Assembly: GCA_965603365.1 (NCBI GenBank)
Contig: CBFDCR010000021.1
Coordinates: 4,061 to 68,060, forward strand
DNA length: 64,000 bases
Direction of reading: 5' to 3'
Source: JAHELQ01 sp965603365
GTDB lineage: Bacteria; Acidobacteriota; Aminicenantia; UBA2199
Shown: piece after piece, positions 1-7,536 of the stretch
Layout of the letters: each line of letters starts with the position of its first letter
How positions within the stretch are numbered: position 1 is the first letter of the stretch
Program-made: the position numbers and the translations under genes
The notes under the pieces: model-generated
What the model was told of the DNA's origin: nothing
Seen by the model: the letters and a program-made list of their open reading frames with translations, nothing else
The model's database searches: none

Positions 1-1419
1 GTGGAAATCGTTGCCGAACGACCCCTGGGGACCGCCGTGAATCAAGAAAGCCACCGGGTACTTTTGGGCCGGATCAAAATCCACCGGATAGACCAGGTAG
101 CCGTACACGGTCTCGTCATTCCAGCCCGTGAAGGTAAATTGCTCGTATTTTCCCAGGCGGCAGGCGGCCAATTTCCCGGCATTGATGCGGGTAATCGTCT
201 TCATGCTGCGGCCCCGGGTATCTACGGAGTAGATCTCAACCGGCGAAGCCAGACTATCCAGCCCGAAATAGATGCGTTTGCCGTAAATCGACGGCCCCCG
301 CACATGGCCCTGGGAGAGCAGGGTCTTTACCTTGCCGGTTTTTACATCTATGGCAAACAGGGGCACCTGGCCGAGATTGTCGGCAGTTGTATAGATAGTC
401 CTGTCATCGGCAGACCAGACAATGGTTTGCGGTGAGCGGTCCCACTTCTCCGTCAGCACCCGCTCCCGGCCGTCCTTCAAAGACCGCAGCACGATGCGGA
501 AACGGTCGGCCTCATAGCGGGGCCGGGACATGGCCAGGTAAGCCATTGTTTCACCGTCGTTGGCAAACACCGGCGTGGTATCCCAGGCCTTGTTCTTCTC
601 GGTCAAACATGTCGGCGGTTTTGAACCGTCCGCCGCTGCCATAAAAAGGTCGAAATTGGTAGACCAGGCCTCCTCCGGGCCGCTGTTGGCCGCGGTGAAT
701 ACCAGTGCCTTGCCGCAGGGGGTAAAACAAAACTCCTCGCTGCCGCCAAAGGGTTTGAGGGGAGAGTCGGCATCCATGCCCTTCATCACATCCACCGCCT
801 TGCCCCCGGCAGCCGGCATGACGAAAATATGGGAGCGGCGTCCGTCGTTCCAGGTATCCCAGTGACGGATAAACAGACGCTCGTAGATGCGGCCGCTGAC
901 CTTACAGTTCTCAATCTTTTCCAGCTTTTTTTTGCTCCCTTCGGGACACACATCGGGAAAGACATCCATGGTAAAGGCCAGTTGCTGGCCGTCCGGTGAA
1001 ATAATCAGGTTGCCCACATCTAAGGGAAAATCGGTGACCTGCCGGGCCTCTCCGCCGTCAATGGGAATGCACCACACCTGGGAGGAGCCGGAACGGGAAG
1101 AGAGGAAAAATATCTGTTTACCTTTACCGGCCCACACCGGGTTATAATCGGCAGCCGGATCGGCGGTCAGGCGCCGCAGCCCGGTGCCGTCGGTTCCCAC
1201 CAGCCACAGATCCGTGCGCCCCCGGTTGGCCTCCAGGTCGGTCCGGCGCCGCACAAACACGATGAGAGTGCCGTCGGGCGAGACCTGCTGTCCGGATATG
1301 CGGTCCATGGTCACCAGGTCGTGAACCGAGAAGGGATGACTCCCGGTCTGATCACCGGCATAAAGGGACAGGCCAAAAAGTAAAATAAAACCCAAAATAA
1401 TACTCAAAATGTTACGCAT
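1..1419 (-). CDS. S9 family peptidase (prolyl oligopeptidase type), 3' end cut by window edge
   Basis: The minus strand is open for 473 codons from an ATG at 1419 to the window edge. It starts with a Sec signal peptide (about residues 1-21, hydrophobic core ILGFILLFGLSL), then a WD40-like TolB/DPP-type propeller with repeated blades of the form SPDGQQLAF. The catalytic alpha/beta-hydrolase domain has just begun, with the HGGP oxyanion motif at residues 461-464. The nucleophile Ser, Asp and His of the family lie beyond the window. An AAGGAGGA ribosome site at 1422-1429 supports the start. Family members are exported serine peptidases that release amino acids or dipeptides from peptides, which fits the two OPT peptide transporters further along. 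The family call is secure; substrate specificity is unknown. Confidence 0.9.
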   Translation of the reverse strand, partial: MRNILSIILGFILLFGLSLYAGDQTGSHPFSVHDLVTMDRISGQQVSPDGTLIVFVRRRTDLEANRGRTDLWLVGTDGTGLRRLTADPAADYNPVWAGKGKQIFFLSSRSGSSQVWCIPIDGGEARQVTDFPLDVGNLIISPDGQQLAFTMDVFPDVCPEGSKKKLEKIENCKVSGRIYERLFIRHWDTWNDGRRSHIFVMPAAGGKAVDVMKGMDADSPLKPFGGSEEFCFTPCGKALVFTAANSGPEEAWSTNFDLFMAAADGSKPPTCLTEKNKAWDTTPVFANDGETMAYLAMSRPRYEADRFRIVLRSLKDGRERVLTEKWDRSPQTIVWSADDRTIYTTADNLGQVPLFAIDVKTGKVKTLLSQGHVRGPSIYGKRIYFGLDSLASPVEIYSVDTRGRSMKTITRINAGKLAACRLGKYEQFTFTGWNDETVYGYLVYPVDFDPAQKYPVAFLIHGGPQGSFGNDFH

Positions 1420-1473
1420 CAAATCCTCCTTAAGCGATTTAAAATTGGCTGAAGACATTACACCTCAAAAAAA

Positions 1474-1502
1474 ATTCTACTGCAAACTATCTTACCTGTC
1501 AA
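1474..1502 (-). promoter_or_regulatory. sigma-70-type promoter of the S9 peptidase gene
   Basis: Read on the minus strand there is TTGACA, a 17-bp spacer and TAGAAT. The predicted start of transcription is near 1467, about 48 bases before the ATG at 1419. The match is to consensus only. Confidence 0.6.
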
Positions 1503-1573
1503 CAATTATCTTCTATTCACTACTCCCCCATCCCAAAACATGATAAAATAGGGGTGAATGAGCGGAGACGACT

Positions 1574-2572
1574 ATGATAGCGAAGACATGTGAAACATGC
1601 GAAAATTACCGGCATATCCAGCACTTCTTAACTATATTGAACAAACGGGTCAAACACATCAAACCCCTGCCCGGCGAGACCCCTGCCTTAAAGGATATCG
1701 ACATATATGGCGAAACCATCAGCAAAAGCGGGACTGCTGGTGGGGATCACATCATCTACATCGATTTTAATAAACGCTACGACCTGGAAGCCCGGATAAA
1801 GAAGGTGGAAGAGGGGTGGCAAAAGGATGTGGCCGGACTTTCTAACGAAGAGATCGAGACGAATCTATGTGTTCAGCGGAAGAGGCAGGAGAAAGACCGG
1901 ATCATCGAGCAATTGAAGCTGAATCGAACCCGGGCCGGTGTATTGGTGGCGGATGTCAAGGGCCATGACGAGAGCGCCGCCTTTATCGTGGGCATGCTGC
2001 ACCAATCGTTCCTCACCGGTACCCTATATGAACTCAGCCTGTATGGAAACATCACCACCCACCTGTTTGAAATTATCAACACCCGCTTCTACAACTCATC
2101 CAGTATCGACGACTTCCTGACCATGCTGTACGGTGAAATCTCGGTAGACGGCACCTTCAAATTTATTACCGCCGGCCACCCCAAACCCATGGTCTTTTCC
2201 AACGAATTCAATCGACTGGTGGACATCCACCCGGAACTGATCGCCAATTACCCGCCTATCGGTATCATGCCGTCGGCCGAGGATATCGACGCCGCCACCG
2301 CCAGCAGTAACCTGGGATACAAGCAGGGCTACACGGTCAACAAAATCATCCTGATGGGAAAGGGAGATATCCTCCTGCTTTACACCGACGGACTGTCGGA
2401 TCACGCTAAGGCCGACGACGACATGTTCTTCCCCTCCCACCTGGAGGAGACGCTGAAAAGCCATAAACATCTTTCCAGCCGGGAAATATGTTTTTCCCTT
2501 AAGAGGGCATTGCTAGAATTCAACCCGGAACCCGAAGACGACGTCACCTACCTGGTTATTAAAAAAAATTAG
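1574..2572 (+). CDS. SpoIIE/RsbU-type PP2C protein phosphatase
   Basis: A 332-residue soluble protein with the PP2C_SIG fold. It has an early GGD (residues 56-58), the metal-binding ADVKGHD at 126-132, GHPKP in the middle, TDGLSDH near residue 280 and a C-terminal EDDVTYLVIKK strand. These acidic residues bind the two Mn2+/Mg2+ ions in this family. Such phosphatases usually dephosphorylate anti-sigma-factor antagonists in partner-switching pathways. There is no sensory PAS, GAF or HAMP domain; the roughly 55 N-terminal residues contain CETCEN and are not recognised. No kinase or STAS partner lies next to it, so the target is unknown. The following gene begins 48 bases on, with its own likely promoter. 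Confidence 0.85.
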   Translation: MIAKTCETCENYRHIQHFLTILNKRVKHIKPLPGETPALKDIDIYGETISKSGTAGGDHIIYIDFNKRYDLEARIKKVEEGWQKDVAGLSNEEIETNLCVQRKRQEKDRIIEQLKLNRTRAGVLVADVKGHDESAAFIVGMLHQSFLTGTLYELSLYGNITTHLFEIINTRFYNSSSIDDFLTMLYGEISVDGTFKFITAGHPKPMVFSNEFNRLVDIHPELIANYPPIGIMPSAEDIDAATASSNLGYKQGYTVNKIILMGKGDILLLYTDGLSDHAKADDDMFFPSHLEETLKSHKHLSSREICFSLKRALLEFNPEPEDDVTYLVIKKN

Positions 2573-2582
2573 CAGAACCCGG

Positions 2583-2611
2583 TTGATTTTAGATATTAAA
2601 CATACTATATT
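2583..2611 (+). promoter_or_regulatory. promoter of the 88-residue gene, giving a nearly leaderless transcript
   Basis: TTGATT, 17-bp spacer, TATATT. The -10 hexamer ends nine bases before the ATG at 2621 and there is no ribosome site, so the message probably has almost no leader. A TATAAT also lies at 2611-2616 but with poor spacing to any -35. Confidence 0.45.
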
Positions 2612-2620
2612 ATAATCACC

Positions 2621-2887
2621 ATGAAAGATACCTATGACCCACAGTTCATTTACGATGCCTTCTATCGGAACGGCTTCACGGTCAGGCGGATCGATCAATT
2701 CGACCAGGGCAATTATGCCGAGATCCGCACCGAGCTCAATTATCCCGATTTCCTCACTCTCAACGAACTGCAAGAGATCATCTTAAAATTAAATGTCATC
2801 GAAGAGAGTGAAAACGTCAAGATCAAAATTGTGCACGTCGATATGATTCACAAAAGCCTGCGGGTAAATATATACATAGAATCTTGA
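2621..2887 (+). CDS. Hypothetical small protein, 88 residues
   Basis: Not recognised. The protein is soluble and predicted mixed alpha/beta, rich in Asp, Glu and Ile, without cysteines or a signal peptide. The C-terminal half alternates charged and hydrophobic residues (KIKIVHVDMIHKSLRVNIYI) as expected of beta strands. It lies between a SpoIIE phosphatase and a DMT transporter on the same strand, each separated by over 40 bases. The coding call rests on an uninterrupted frame, a promoter match just upstream and a third-codon pattern like its neighbours. It could be a small regulatory partner of the phosphatase, but nothing in the sequence shows this. Confidence 0.55.
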   Translation: MKDTYDPQFIYDAFYRNGFTVRRIDQFDQGNYAEIRTELNYPDFLTLNELQEIILKLNVIEESENVKIKIVHVDMIHKSLRVNIYIES

Positions 2888-2941
2888 AGAATATAGGGAA
2901 TAGTGGAATAATGGAATGATGGAAGAATGGGGGAGTTGGAT

Positions 2942-2970
2942 TTGCCGCGGTCGTAAAATATTGATATAAT
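2942..2970 (+). promoter_or_regulatory. promoter of the DMT transporter gene
   Basis: TTGCCG, 17-bp spacer, perfect TATAAT, about 37 bases before the ATG at 3007. An AAAGGAG ribosome site follows at 2986-2992. Confidence 0.55.
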
Positions 2971-3006
2971 CCTGAATCAAGTTTCAAAGGAGCATTCCGA
3001 AATCTT

Positions 3007-3900
3007 ATGAACTTTCAGGGTGAAATTGCCGCCTTATTGACCGCCTTTTGCTGGGCCTTTAACTCGATCGTGTTCACCCGGGCCGGGCTCAGGGTAGGCT
3101 CAGGGACCGTCAACCACCTGCGCCTGTGGATTGCCTTCTCGGCCCTGGCCATCATTCATCTCGCCTTTTTTAACACCCCCTTTCCCTTCACCATCGAAGG
3201 CGACCGGCTTTTTTACCTGGCCGTCTCCGGGTTGATCGGCCTGATTATCGGCGACAGCCTGCTGTTTGAGGCCTTCGTGCTCATCGGCGCCCGCCTATCC
3301 ATGCTGCTGATGCTGCTGGCCCCCATCTTCGGTGCCCTCTTAGCCTGGCTGGTGCTGGGGGAAACGCTGCACATTATCGAAATTCTGGCCATCCTGGTCA
3401 CCGTGGGGGGCATCGGCTGGGTGGTGTCCGAGGTCAAAGGCCCTTCTAAAGAAAGATCGCCCAAATATGGGCTGGGAATATTATTGGGCATCGGTGCCGC
3501 TGCCGGCCAGGCCGGGGGGCTGCTGCTCTCCAAGATCGGCATGGCCGGAGGCTACTCCGCCATCTCCGCCAGCCTGGTGCGCATTGCCGCTGCCGCGGTA
3601 ATTATGGGCTTCATATTCTGGCTGCGGGGTAAAATGCCCTCGGAAAGGCAGAAGCTAAAAGATCGCCGGGCCTTGCTGGCCATCCTCAGCGGTTCGCTGG
3701 TGGGGCCGGTATTCGGAATCGTCCTCTCCCTGGTGGCCATCACCCACACCCACATCGGCGTGGCCTCCACCCTGATGTCCCTCTCCCCGGTCATCCTGAT
3801 CCCGGTCTCCGGCCTTATATTCAAAGAGCGGGTCAGCCTCCGGGCCGTACTGGGAACCATCGTCGCCCTGCTCGGCGCCGCCATCCTCTTCTTCACCTGA
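3007..3900 (+). CDS. EamA/DMT family transporter
   Basis: A 297-residue integral membrane protein with about ten transmembrane helices in two EamA repeats (about residues 5-140 and 155-295). The first repeat ends with the typical LAWLVLGETL and the second with a matching ISGLIF-KERVS segment. Members of the drug/metabolite transporter superfamily export amino acids, nucleosides or other small metabolites; the substrate here cannot be read. It is a single-gene unit with its own promoter. An inverted repeat follows the stop by about 15 bases. Confidence 0.9.
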   Translation: MNFQGEIAALLTAFCWAFNSIVFTRAGLRVGSGTVNHLRLWIAFSALAIIHLAFFNTPFPFTIEGDRLFYLAVSGLIGLIIGDSLLFEAFVLIGARLSMLLMLLAPIFGALLAWLVLGETLHIIEILAILVTVGGIGWVVSEVKGPSKERSPKYGLGILLGIGAAAGQAGGLLLSKIGMAGGYSAISASLVRIAAAAVIMGFIFWLRGKMPSERQKLKDRRALLAILSGSLVGPVFGIVLSLVAITHTHIGVASTLMSLSPVILIPVSGLIFKERVSLRAVLGTIVALLGAAILFFT

Positions 3901-3915
3901 TCGTTCTCTATAATA

Positions 3916-4006
3916 AGCCGCTAAGGACACGAAGAACCGCGAAGGACAACGGGTTTCCAACCATTTGCCTTATTATCCTTCGTGTAACTTCGCGTTCTTA
4001 GCGGCT
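3916..4006. repeat. Inverted repeat pair, 30-base imperfect arms
   Basis: The left arm (3916-3945) and right arm (3977-4006) share AGCCGCTAAG at the outer end, with the inner parts related by rearranged ACGAAG and GCGAAG blocks. It sits between the DMT gene and the HIT gene promoter. It may act as a transcriptional barrier or be a small non-autonomous element. Confidence 0.6.
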
Positions 4007-4036
4007 AAACACACGAAGACATTTTAAATTAAAAAA

Positions 4037-4066
4037 TTGGATTTTTTTTAGTAAATCGGGTATACT
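4037..4066 (+). promoter_or_regulatory. promoter of the HIT/S51/nitrilase operon
   Basis: TTGGAT, 18-bp spacer, TATACT, with the predicted start about 25 bases before the ATG at 4098. Confidence 0.45.
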
Positions 4067-4097
4067 TCTTGATTCATGGTCATTAGAAGGAGTGCGA

Positions 4098-4577
4098 ATG
4101 CAAAAGCCACTGTGGGCGCCCTGGCGTATTGAATACATCCTGGGTGAAAAAAGCGGGGAATGTTTCCTGTGTCGTGCTTTTAAGGAAGACCAGGATCGGG
4201 AAAATCTCGTACTCAAACGGGCAAAGACCTGTGTCGTCGTGATGAACCGCTTCCCCTACAACAACGGCCATCTGATGATCGCCCCCCTTCGGCACATCGA
4301 TGCCATCGAGCGCCTTACCCCGGAAGAGCAGCGGGAATTGATGGCCCTAACTGCCCGGTCGGTGGAGATACTGAAACAGGTAATGAATCCCCAGGGCTTC
4401 AACATCGGCCTCAACTTAGGTGAGGCGGCAGGCGCCGGCCTCAAGGATCACCTGCACCAGCACATCGTGCCCCGCTGGGCCGGCGATACCAATTTCATGC
4501 CGGTGCTGGGAGACGTCCGGGTTATCCCCCAGGCCTTACTCGAACTCTACGACCGGTTGGCCCCGGCCTTTGCCTGA
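4098..4577 (+). CDS. HIT domain protein (Ap4A-phosphorylase-like nucleotide hydrolase)
   Basis: 159 residues. It opens with PLWAPWRIEYI, typical of the bacterial HIT branch near diadenosine-tetraphosphate phosphorylases. A CFLC pair (Cys23, Cys26 region) probably binds zinc, NNGHLMIAP lies at about 55-63, and the histidine triad HLHQH is at 118-122. The family hydrolyses or phosphorolyses nucleoside phosphates through a His-linked intermediate. The ATG at 4098 is chosen over the GTG at 4092 because AAGGAG (4087-4092) lies five bases before it and would overlap the GTG. It is first in a three-gene run with the S51 peptidase seven bases later. Confidence 0.88.
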   Translation: MQKPLWAPWRIEYILGEKSGECFLCRAFKEDQDRENLVLKRAKTCVVVMNRFPYNNGHLMIAPLRHIDAIERLTPEEQRELMALTARSVEILKQVMNPQGFNIGLNLGEAAGAGLKDHLHQHIVPRWAGDTNFMPVLGDVRVIPQALLELYDRLAPAFA

Positions 4578-4584
4578 GAGCAGC

Positions 4585-5298
4585 ATGAAAAAGGTAAGAC
4601 ACATTATCGCCATGGGCGGTGGGGGTTTCACCATGGAGCCGGGCAATCCCCTGCTGGATGACTTCGTACTCCGGCAGTCGGGGCAAAGCAAACCCGGAAT
4701 TTGCCTGCTGCCCACTGCCAGCGGCGACCATGAAGAGTACATCCAGGGTTTTTACGATCTGTTCCTGACCCGCCGCTGCACCCCATCCCACCTCAGCCTG
4801 TATGACTCCCCCACCCCCCAGCCGGAGGCAGCCAGACACCTGCTCGGCCAGGACATCATCTATGTCAGCGGCGGCCACACCGCTAAGATGCTGCGCAAGT
4901 GGAAGGAACTGGGCCTGGACAACATTTTAAGACAGGCCTGGCACCAGGGTATCATATTGGCGGGTGTGAGCGCCGGCGCGGCCTGCTGGTTCGAGGAGGG
5001 ATTGACCGACTCCGACCCGGAACGATTGAGCCGGGAAGAGTGCCTAAAATTTCTCAGGGGCAGCTTTTGTGCCCACTTCGACAACAGCGAACGGCGGCCT
5101 GCCTTTTATCAGCATATTGGCGACGGCATTATGAAAGACGGTATCGGGGTGGACAACTTTGCCGGCCTGCACTTTATCGGCACAGAGATCAAACAGGCGG
5201 TGACTTCCCGGCCCGGAGCCGGGGCCTATTACATCTACAGGGAAAAATCCGGCCGGATCGTCGAAAAACCTATTGACACCGTCTATTTAGGGGTATGA
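4585..5298 (+). CDS. S51 family peptidase (peptidase E-like)
   Basis: 237 residues with the class-I glutamine-amidotransferase-like fold of peptidase E and cyanophycinase. The GVSAGAACW nucleophile elbow places the catalytic serine at residue 129, and IIYVSGGHT upstream is also typical. Peptidase E cleaves N-terminal Asp dipeptides in the cytoplasm; close relatives of unknown substrate are common. There is no signal peptide. The start chosen is the ATG at 4585, directly after the HIT gene; the longer open frame upstream only overlaps that gene. It overlaps the following nitrilase gene by ATGA, indicating translational coupling. Confidence 0.85.
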   Translation: MKKVRHIIAMGGGGFTMEPGNPLLDDFVLRQSGQSKPGICLLPTASGDHEEYIQGFYDLFLTRRCTPSHLSLYDSPTPQPEAARHLLGQDIIYVSGGHTAKMLRKWKELGLDNILRQAWHQGIILAGVSAGAACWFEEGLTDSDPERLSREECLKFLRGSFCAHFDNSERRPAFYQHIGDGIMKDGIGVDNFAGLHFIGTEIKQAVTSRPGAGAYYIYREKSGRIVEKPIDTVYLGV

Positions 5299-6074
5299 AT
5301 ATGAAGGTTACGGTATGTGAACTGGGCAACGAGCCAGCCGGTCTGGCCCGGGACTGGCAGGGATTGGTCTCCCATGTAAAAGCCGAGGGGAGCGAGTTCG
5401 TGCTGCTGCCGGAAATGCCCTTTTATCCCTGGCTGGCCTGGAACAGGGAGGTGGAGCCTGCCCTGTGGCAGAAGGCGGTGACTGCCCACGATCAGTGGAT
5501 GCTGCGGCTGACAGAATTGGCCCCGGCTGTAGTAGTAGGCAGCCGGCCGGTCATTCGCAGCGGCCGGCGCCTCAACGAGGGCTTCGTCTGGGATCAAATA
5601 AACGGCCACCGGGCTGCCCATGCCAAATACTACCTGCCCAACGAGGAGGGTTTCTGGGAGGCCGCCTGGTATGAACGGGGACCTGCCGACTTCACCCTCA
5701 TCCCGGTGGGCAGTGCCCGGATAGGCTTTCTCATTTGCAGTGAATTGTGGTTCAACGCCCATGCCCGCGATTACGCCGGCAAGGGCATTCACCTGCTGGT
5801 CTGTCCCCGGGCCACGCCCAAAGCCACGGTAGACAAGTGGATTGCCGCTGGCCGTACCGCGGCCGTGGTGTCCGGCGCCTACTGCCTCTCTGCCAATTTT
5901 GCCGCCTCCGGCGGCCAACCGGTAGAGTGGGGCGGCAGCGGTTGGATCATCGAACCGCAAGAGGGCCAGGTGCTGGGCCTGACCACACCCCATCAGCCCT
6001 TCGTAACCATAGAAACCGATCTCGCCACCGCCGACCGGGCCAAACACACCTACCCCCGCTACATCCCGGATTAA
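5295..6074 (+). CDS. Carbon-nitrogen hydrolase (nitrilase superfamily)
   Basis: 259 residues with the Glu-Lys-Cys triad readable as E40 (LLPEMPF), K111 (HAKYYLPNEEG) and C148 (FLICSELW). Such enzymes hydrolyse amides or N-carbamoyl groups in the cytoplasm; the substrate is unknown. The start ATG at 5295 overlaps the previous stop as ATGA; a second ATG lies at 5301. Coupling with an S51 peptidase and a HIT hydrolase suggests a scavenging or repair operon for small amide or nucleotide-linked compounds, which is inference only. Confidence 0.88.
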   Translation: MNMKVTVCELGNEPAGLARDWQGLVSHVKAEGSEFVLLPEMPFYPWLAWNREVEPALWQKAVTAHDQWMLRLTELAPAVVVGSRPVIRSGRRLNEGFVWDQINGHRAAHAKYYLPNEEGFWEAAWYERGPADFTLIPVGSARIGFLICSELWFNAHARDYAGKGIHLLVCPRATPKATVDKWIAAGRTAAVVSGAYCLSANFAASGGQPVEWGGSGWIIEPQEGQVLGLTTPHQPFVTIETDLATADRAKHTYPRYIPD

Positions 6075-6127
6075 AGACCGAAAAAAAACATGTCTCTTCC
6101 TCTCCCCCCCCATTTTTTCATTTACAT

Positions 6128-6156
6128 TTGACATTCACCCCCCACTGTGATTTAAT
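6128..6156 (+). promoter_or_regulatory. promoter of the SLATT-like gene
   Basis: TTGACA, 17-bp spacer, TTTAAT, about 23 bases before the ATG. An AAAAGGAGA ribosome site at 6166-6174 follows. Confidence 0.5.
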
Positions 6157-6178
6157 CATAACAACAAAAGGAGACACC

Positions 6179-6622
6179 ATGGACGAAAACGAATTCAACC
6201 AATACGTAACCGACAGGTACGAAGATCAGGTCAAGTGGTATGATAAAAAAGCCACTAAAAATAAAAGAGCTTATGAATTCATTCAATGGGGAGTTATCGT
6301 TTTTTCAACCATTACGCCTGTTCTTATATTGATAGGTAACACACGGCAGCGTTGGCTGGCGGCGATTGTTGCTTTTTTGGTTGCCGTGGGCACATCCCTG
6401 CTAAAGGCTTTCAAATACCAGGAAAACTGGATTCACTACCGAACCACCTGTGAATTGTTGAAAAAAGAGATCCATTACTTCAAAGCCGGAATTGACGATT
6501 ACAAAAAAAGTACAGATCCGAAGGGGCTTTTCGTAGAAAGAGTCGAAGATCTCATATCGAGAGAAAATACCCTCTGGATCACAATCCAGAAGAGAGAAAA
6601 AGACAACGCCAAGAAAAAATAA
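6179..6622 (+). CDS. DUF4231/SLATT-like two-helix membrane protein
   Basis: 147 residues. A charged N-terminal helix (YEDQVKWYDKKATKNKRAYE) runs into two adjacent transmembrane helices (about residues 38-55 and 58-76), then a cytoplasmic helical tail with NWIHYRTTCELLKKEIHYF and ENTLWI. This layout matches DUF4231 of the SLATT superfamily, which comparative genomics places as membrane effectors of nucleotide-signal and other conflict systems. Here no sensor, nucleotide cyclase or reverse transcriptase is adjacent, so it stands alone or works with the accessory genes downstream. The start is fixed by an AAAAGGAGA site; the longer open frame from 5747 only overlaps the nitrilase gene. Confidence 0.75.
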   Translation: MDENEFNQYVTDRYEDQVKWYDKKATKNKRAYEFIQWGVIVFSTITPVLILIGNTRQRWLAAIVAFLVAVGTSLLKAFKYQENWIHYRTTCELLKKEIHYFKAGIDDYKKSTDPKGLFVERVEDLISRENTLWITIQKREKDNAKKK

Positions 6623-6711
6623 TTAGGGCTAAAACTGAATTTTTGGTTGAAATCTTGTGGGGTTGTGGGTAAAATATGAATGTATATTAAAATTAAATAT
6701 GGAGTAAAGCG

Positions 6712-6960
6712 ATGCAGACGGACAGTCAAATTATTTTGGACAAATATATATCGCTTCCCAGAGCGCTGCAGCAAGAAGTAGCCGACTTCATCGAATTTTT
6801 GCAATCAAAATATCAGAAGGAGAATCGCCAGAAAAAGAAAGATGCAAACTCAGTCGTCAAGGGGAAAAAGAGGAAATCCAACTTCGGCAGTGCCAGGGGA
6901 TTAATTATAATGAGTGCTGATTTTGATGAGCCATTGGAAGATTTTAAAGATTATATGTAA
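6712..6960 (+). CDS. DUF2281/VapB-like antitoxin
   Basis: 82 residues. The N-terminal segment SQIILDKYISLPRALQQEVADFIEFL is the classic DUF2281 opening, followed by a basic linker and the acidic toxin-binding tail SADFDEPLEDFKDYM. Proteins of this kind neutralise PIN-domain VapC RNases. The stop codon overlaps the start of a PIN gene (TAATG at 6958-6962), the usual coupling, but that toxin is broken. The antitoxin frame itself is intact. Confidence 0.8.
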   Translation: MQTDSQIILDKYISLPRALQQEVADFIEFLQSKYQKENRQKKKDANSVVKGKKRKSNFGSARGLIIMSADFDEPLEDFKDYM

Positions 6961-7213
6961 TGAAATACATCTTAGACACGCACGTCTTGATTTTAAAAAA
7001 CCCTTCCAGAAAATTATCGAAAACCAAATTATCATTAACAAATACAAATTACTTTCTATATCTCTGAAACATCTTTTTAAGCTAAGTCAACTGGAGCTTC
7101 ATCATCGGGACCCGTTTGATAGACTGCTTGTTTCGCAAGCATTGACGGAGAAAATTCCAGTTGTCAGTGTAGATGAAATATTCGATAAATATGGTGTCGA
7201 TAGAATCTGGTAA
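6960..7213 (+). pseudogene. Broken VapC-type PIN toxin
   Basis: From the ATG at 6960 the frame reads MKYILDTHVLI, the standard start of VapC PIN domains with its first catalytic Asp, but stops at TGA 7065-7067. The C-terminal half continues in another frame up to the stop at 7213 and holds ISLKHLFKLSQLELHHRDPFDRLLVSQA and the SVDEIFDKYGVDRIW tail typical of the same family. The central third of the usual roughly 125-130 residues is missing, so an internal deletion has removed part of the acidic centre and shifted the frame. No functional toxin can be made. Confidence 0.8.
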
Positions 7214-7536
7214 CGACTCAAACACGCAGTAAACCGAAGGTCTTTTCAGGGAGATATGAAGGGAGGTGTCTTACTAAAGCTGGTTATTGCGGGAGAGGAA
7301 GCAGAAGTGCCATTGGCCTTGTTGTTGGAAGCCGAGGCGGCGGTAGATGGTGCCGGCGATCAACCTCAGTCAACTTTCGAATCGCTGCACCTTTTTTCAT
7401 CGGTACACCCTTGATACCCGATCAAACCTACCGGGGCATAAAAGATCCGATATCATAACACAATTGTGAGTTAAAACGGAGAGCCATATCTGAACAAAGT
7501 GTTGAAGTATTTAAATAATAGTGATAATATGTAGAC
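7214..7536. other. Intergenic stretch with a possible GNAT acetyltransferase remnant
   Basis: No full gene. On the minus strand, 7274-7363 reads GTIYRRLGFQQQGQWHF ending in a stop, like the last strand and C-terminus of a GNAT N-acetyltransferase; nothing upstream completes it. The rest holds the promoter of the next gene at its right end. Confidence 0.35.
7502..7530 (+). promoter_or_regulatory. promoter of the ATPase/PIN-like pair, probably leaderless
   Basis: TTGAAG, 17-bp spacer, TAATAT. The -10 element ends seven bases before the ATG at 7537 and there is no ribosome site, so transcription probably starts at or next to the first codon. Confidence 0.55.

Noticed and set aside
560..1147. 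Plus-strand open frames over the S9 peptidase
   Set aside because: The minus-strand frame encodes a signal peptide, propeller blades and the HGGP motif; the plus frames have no ribosome sites or recognisable domains.
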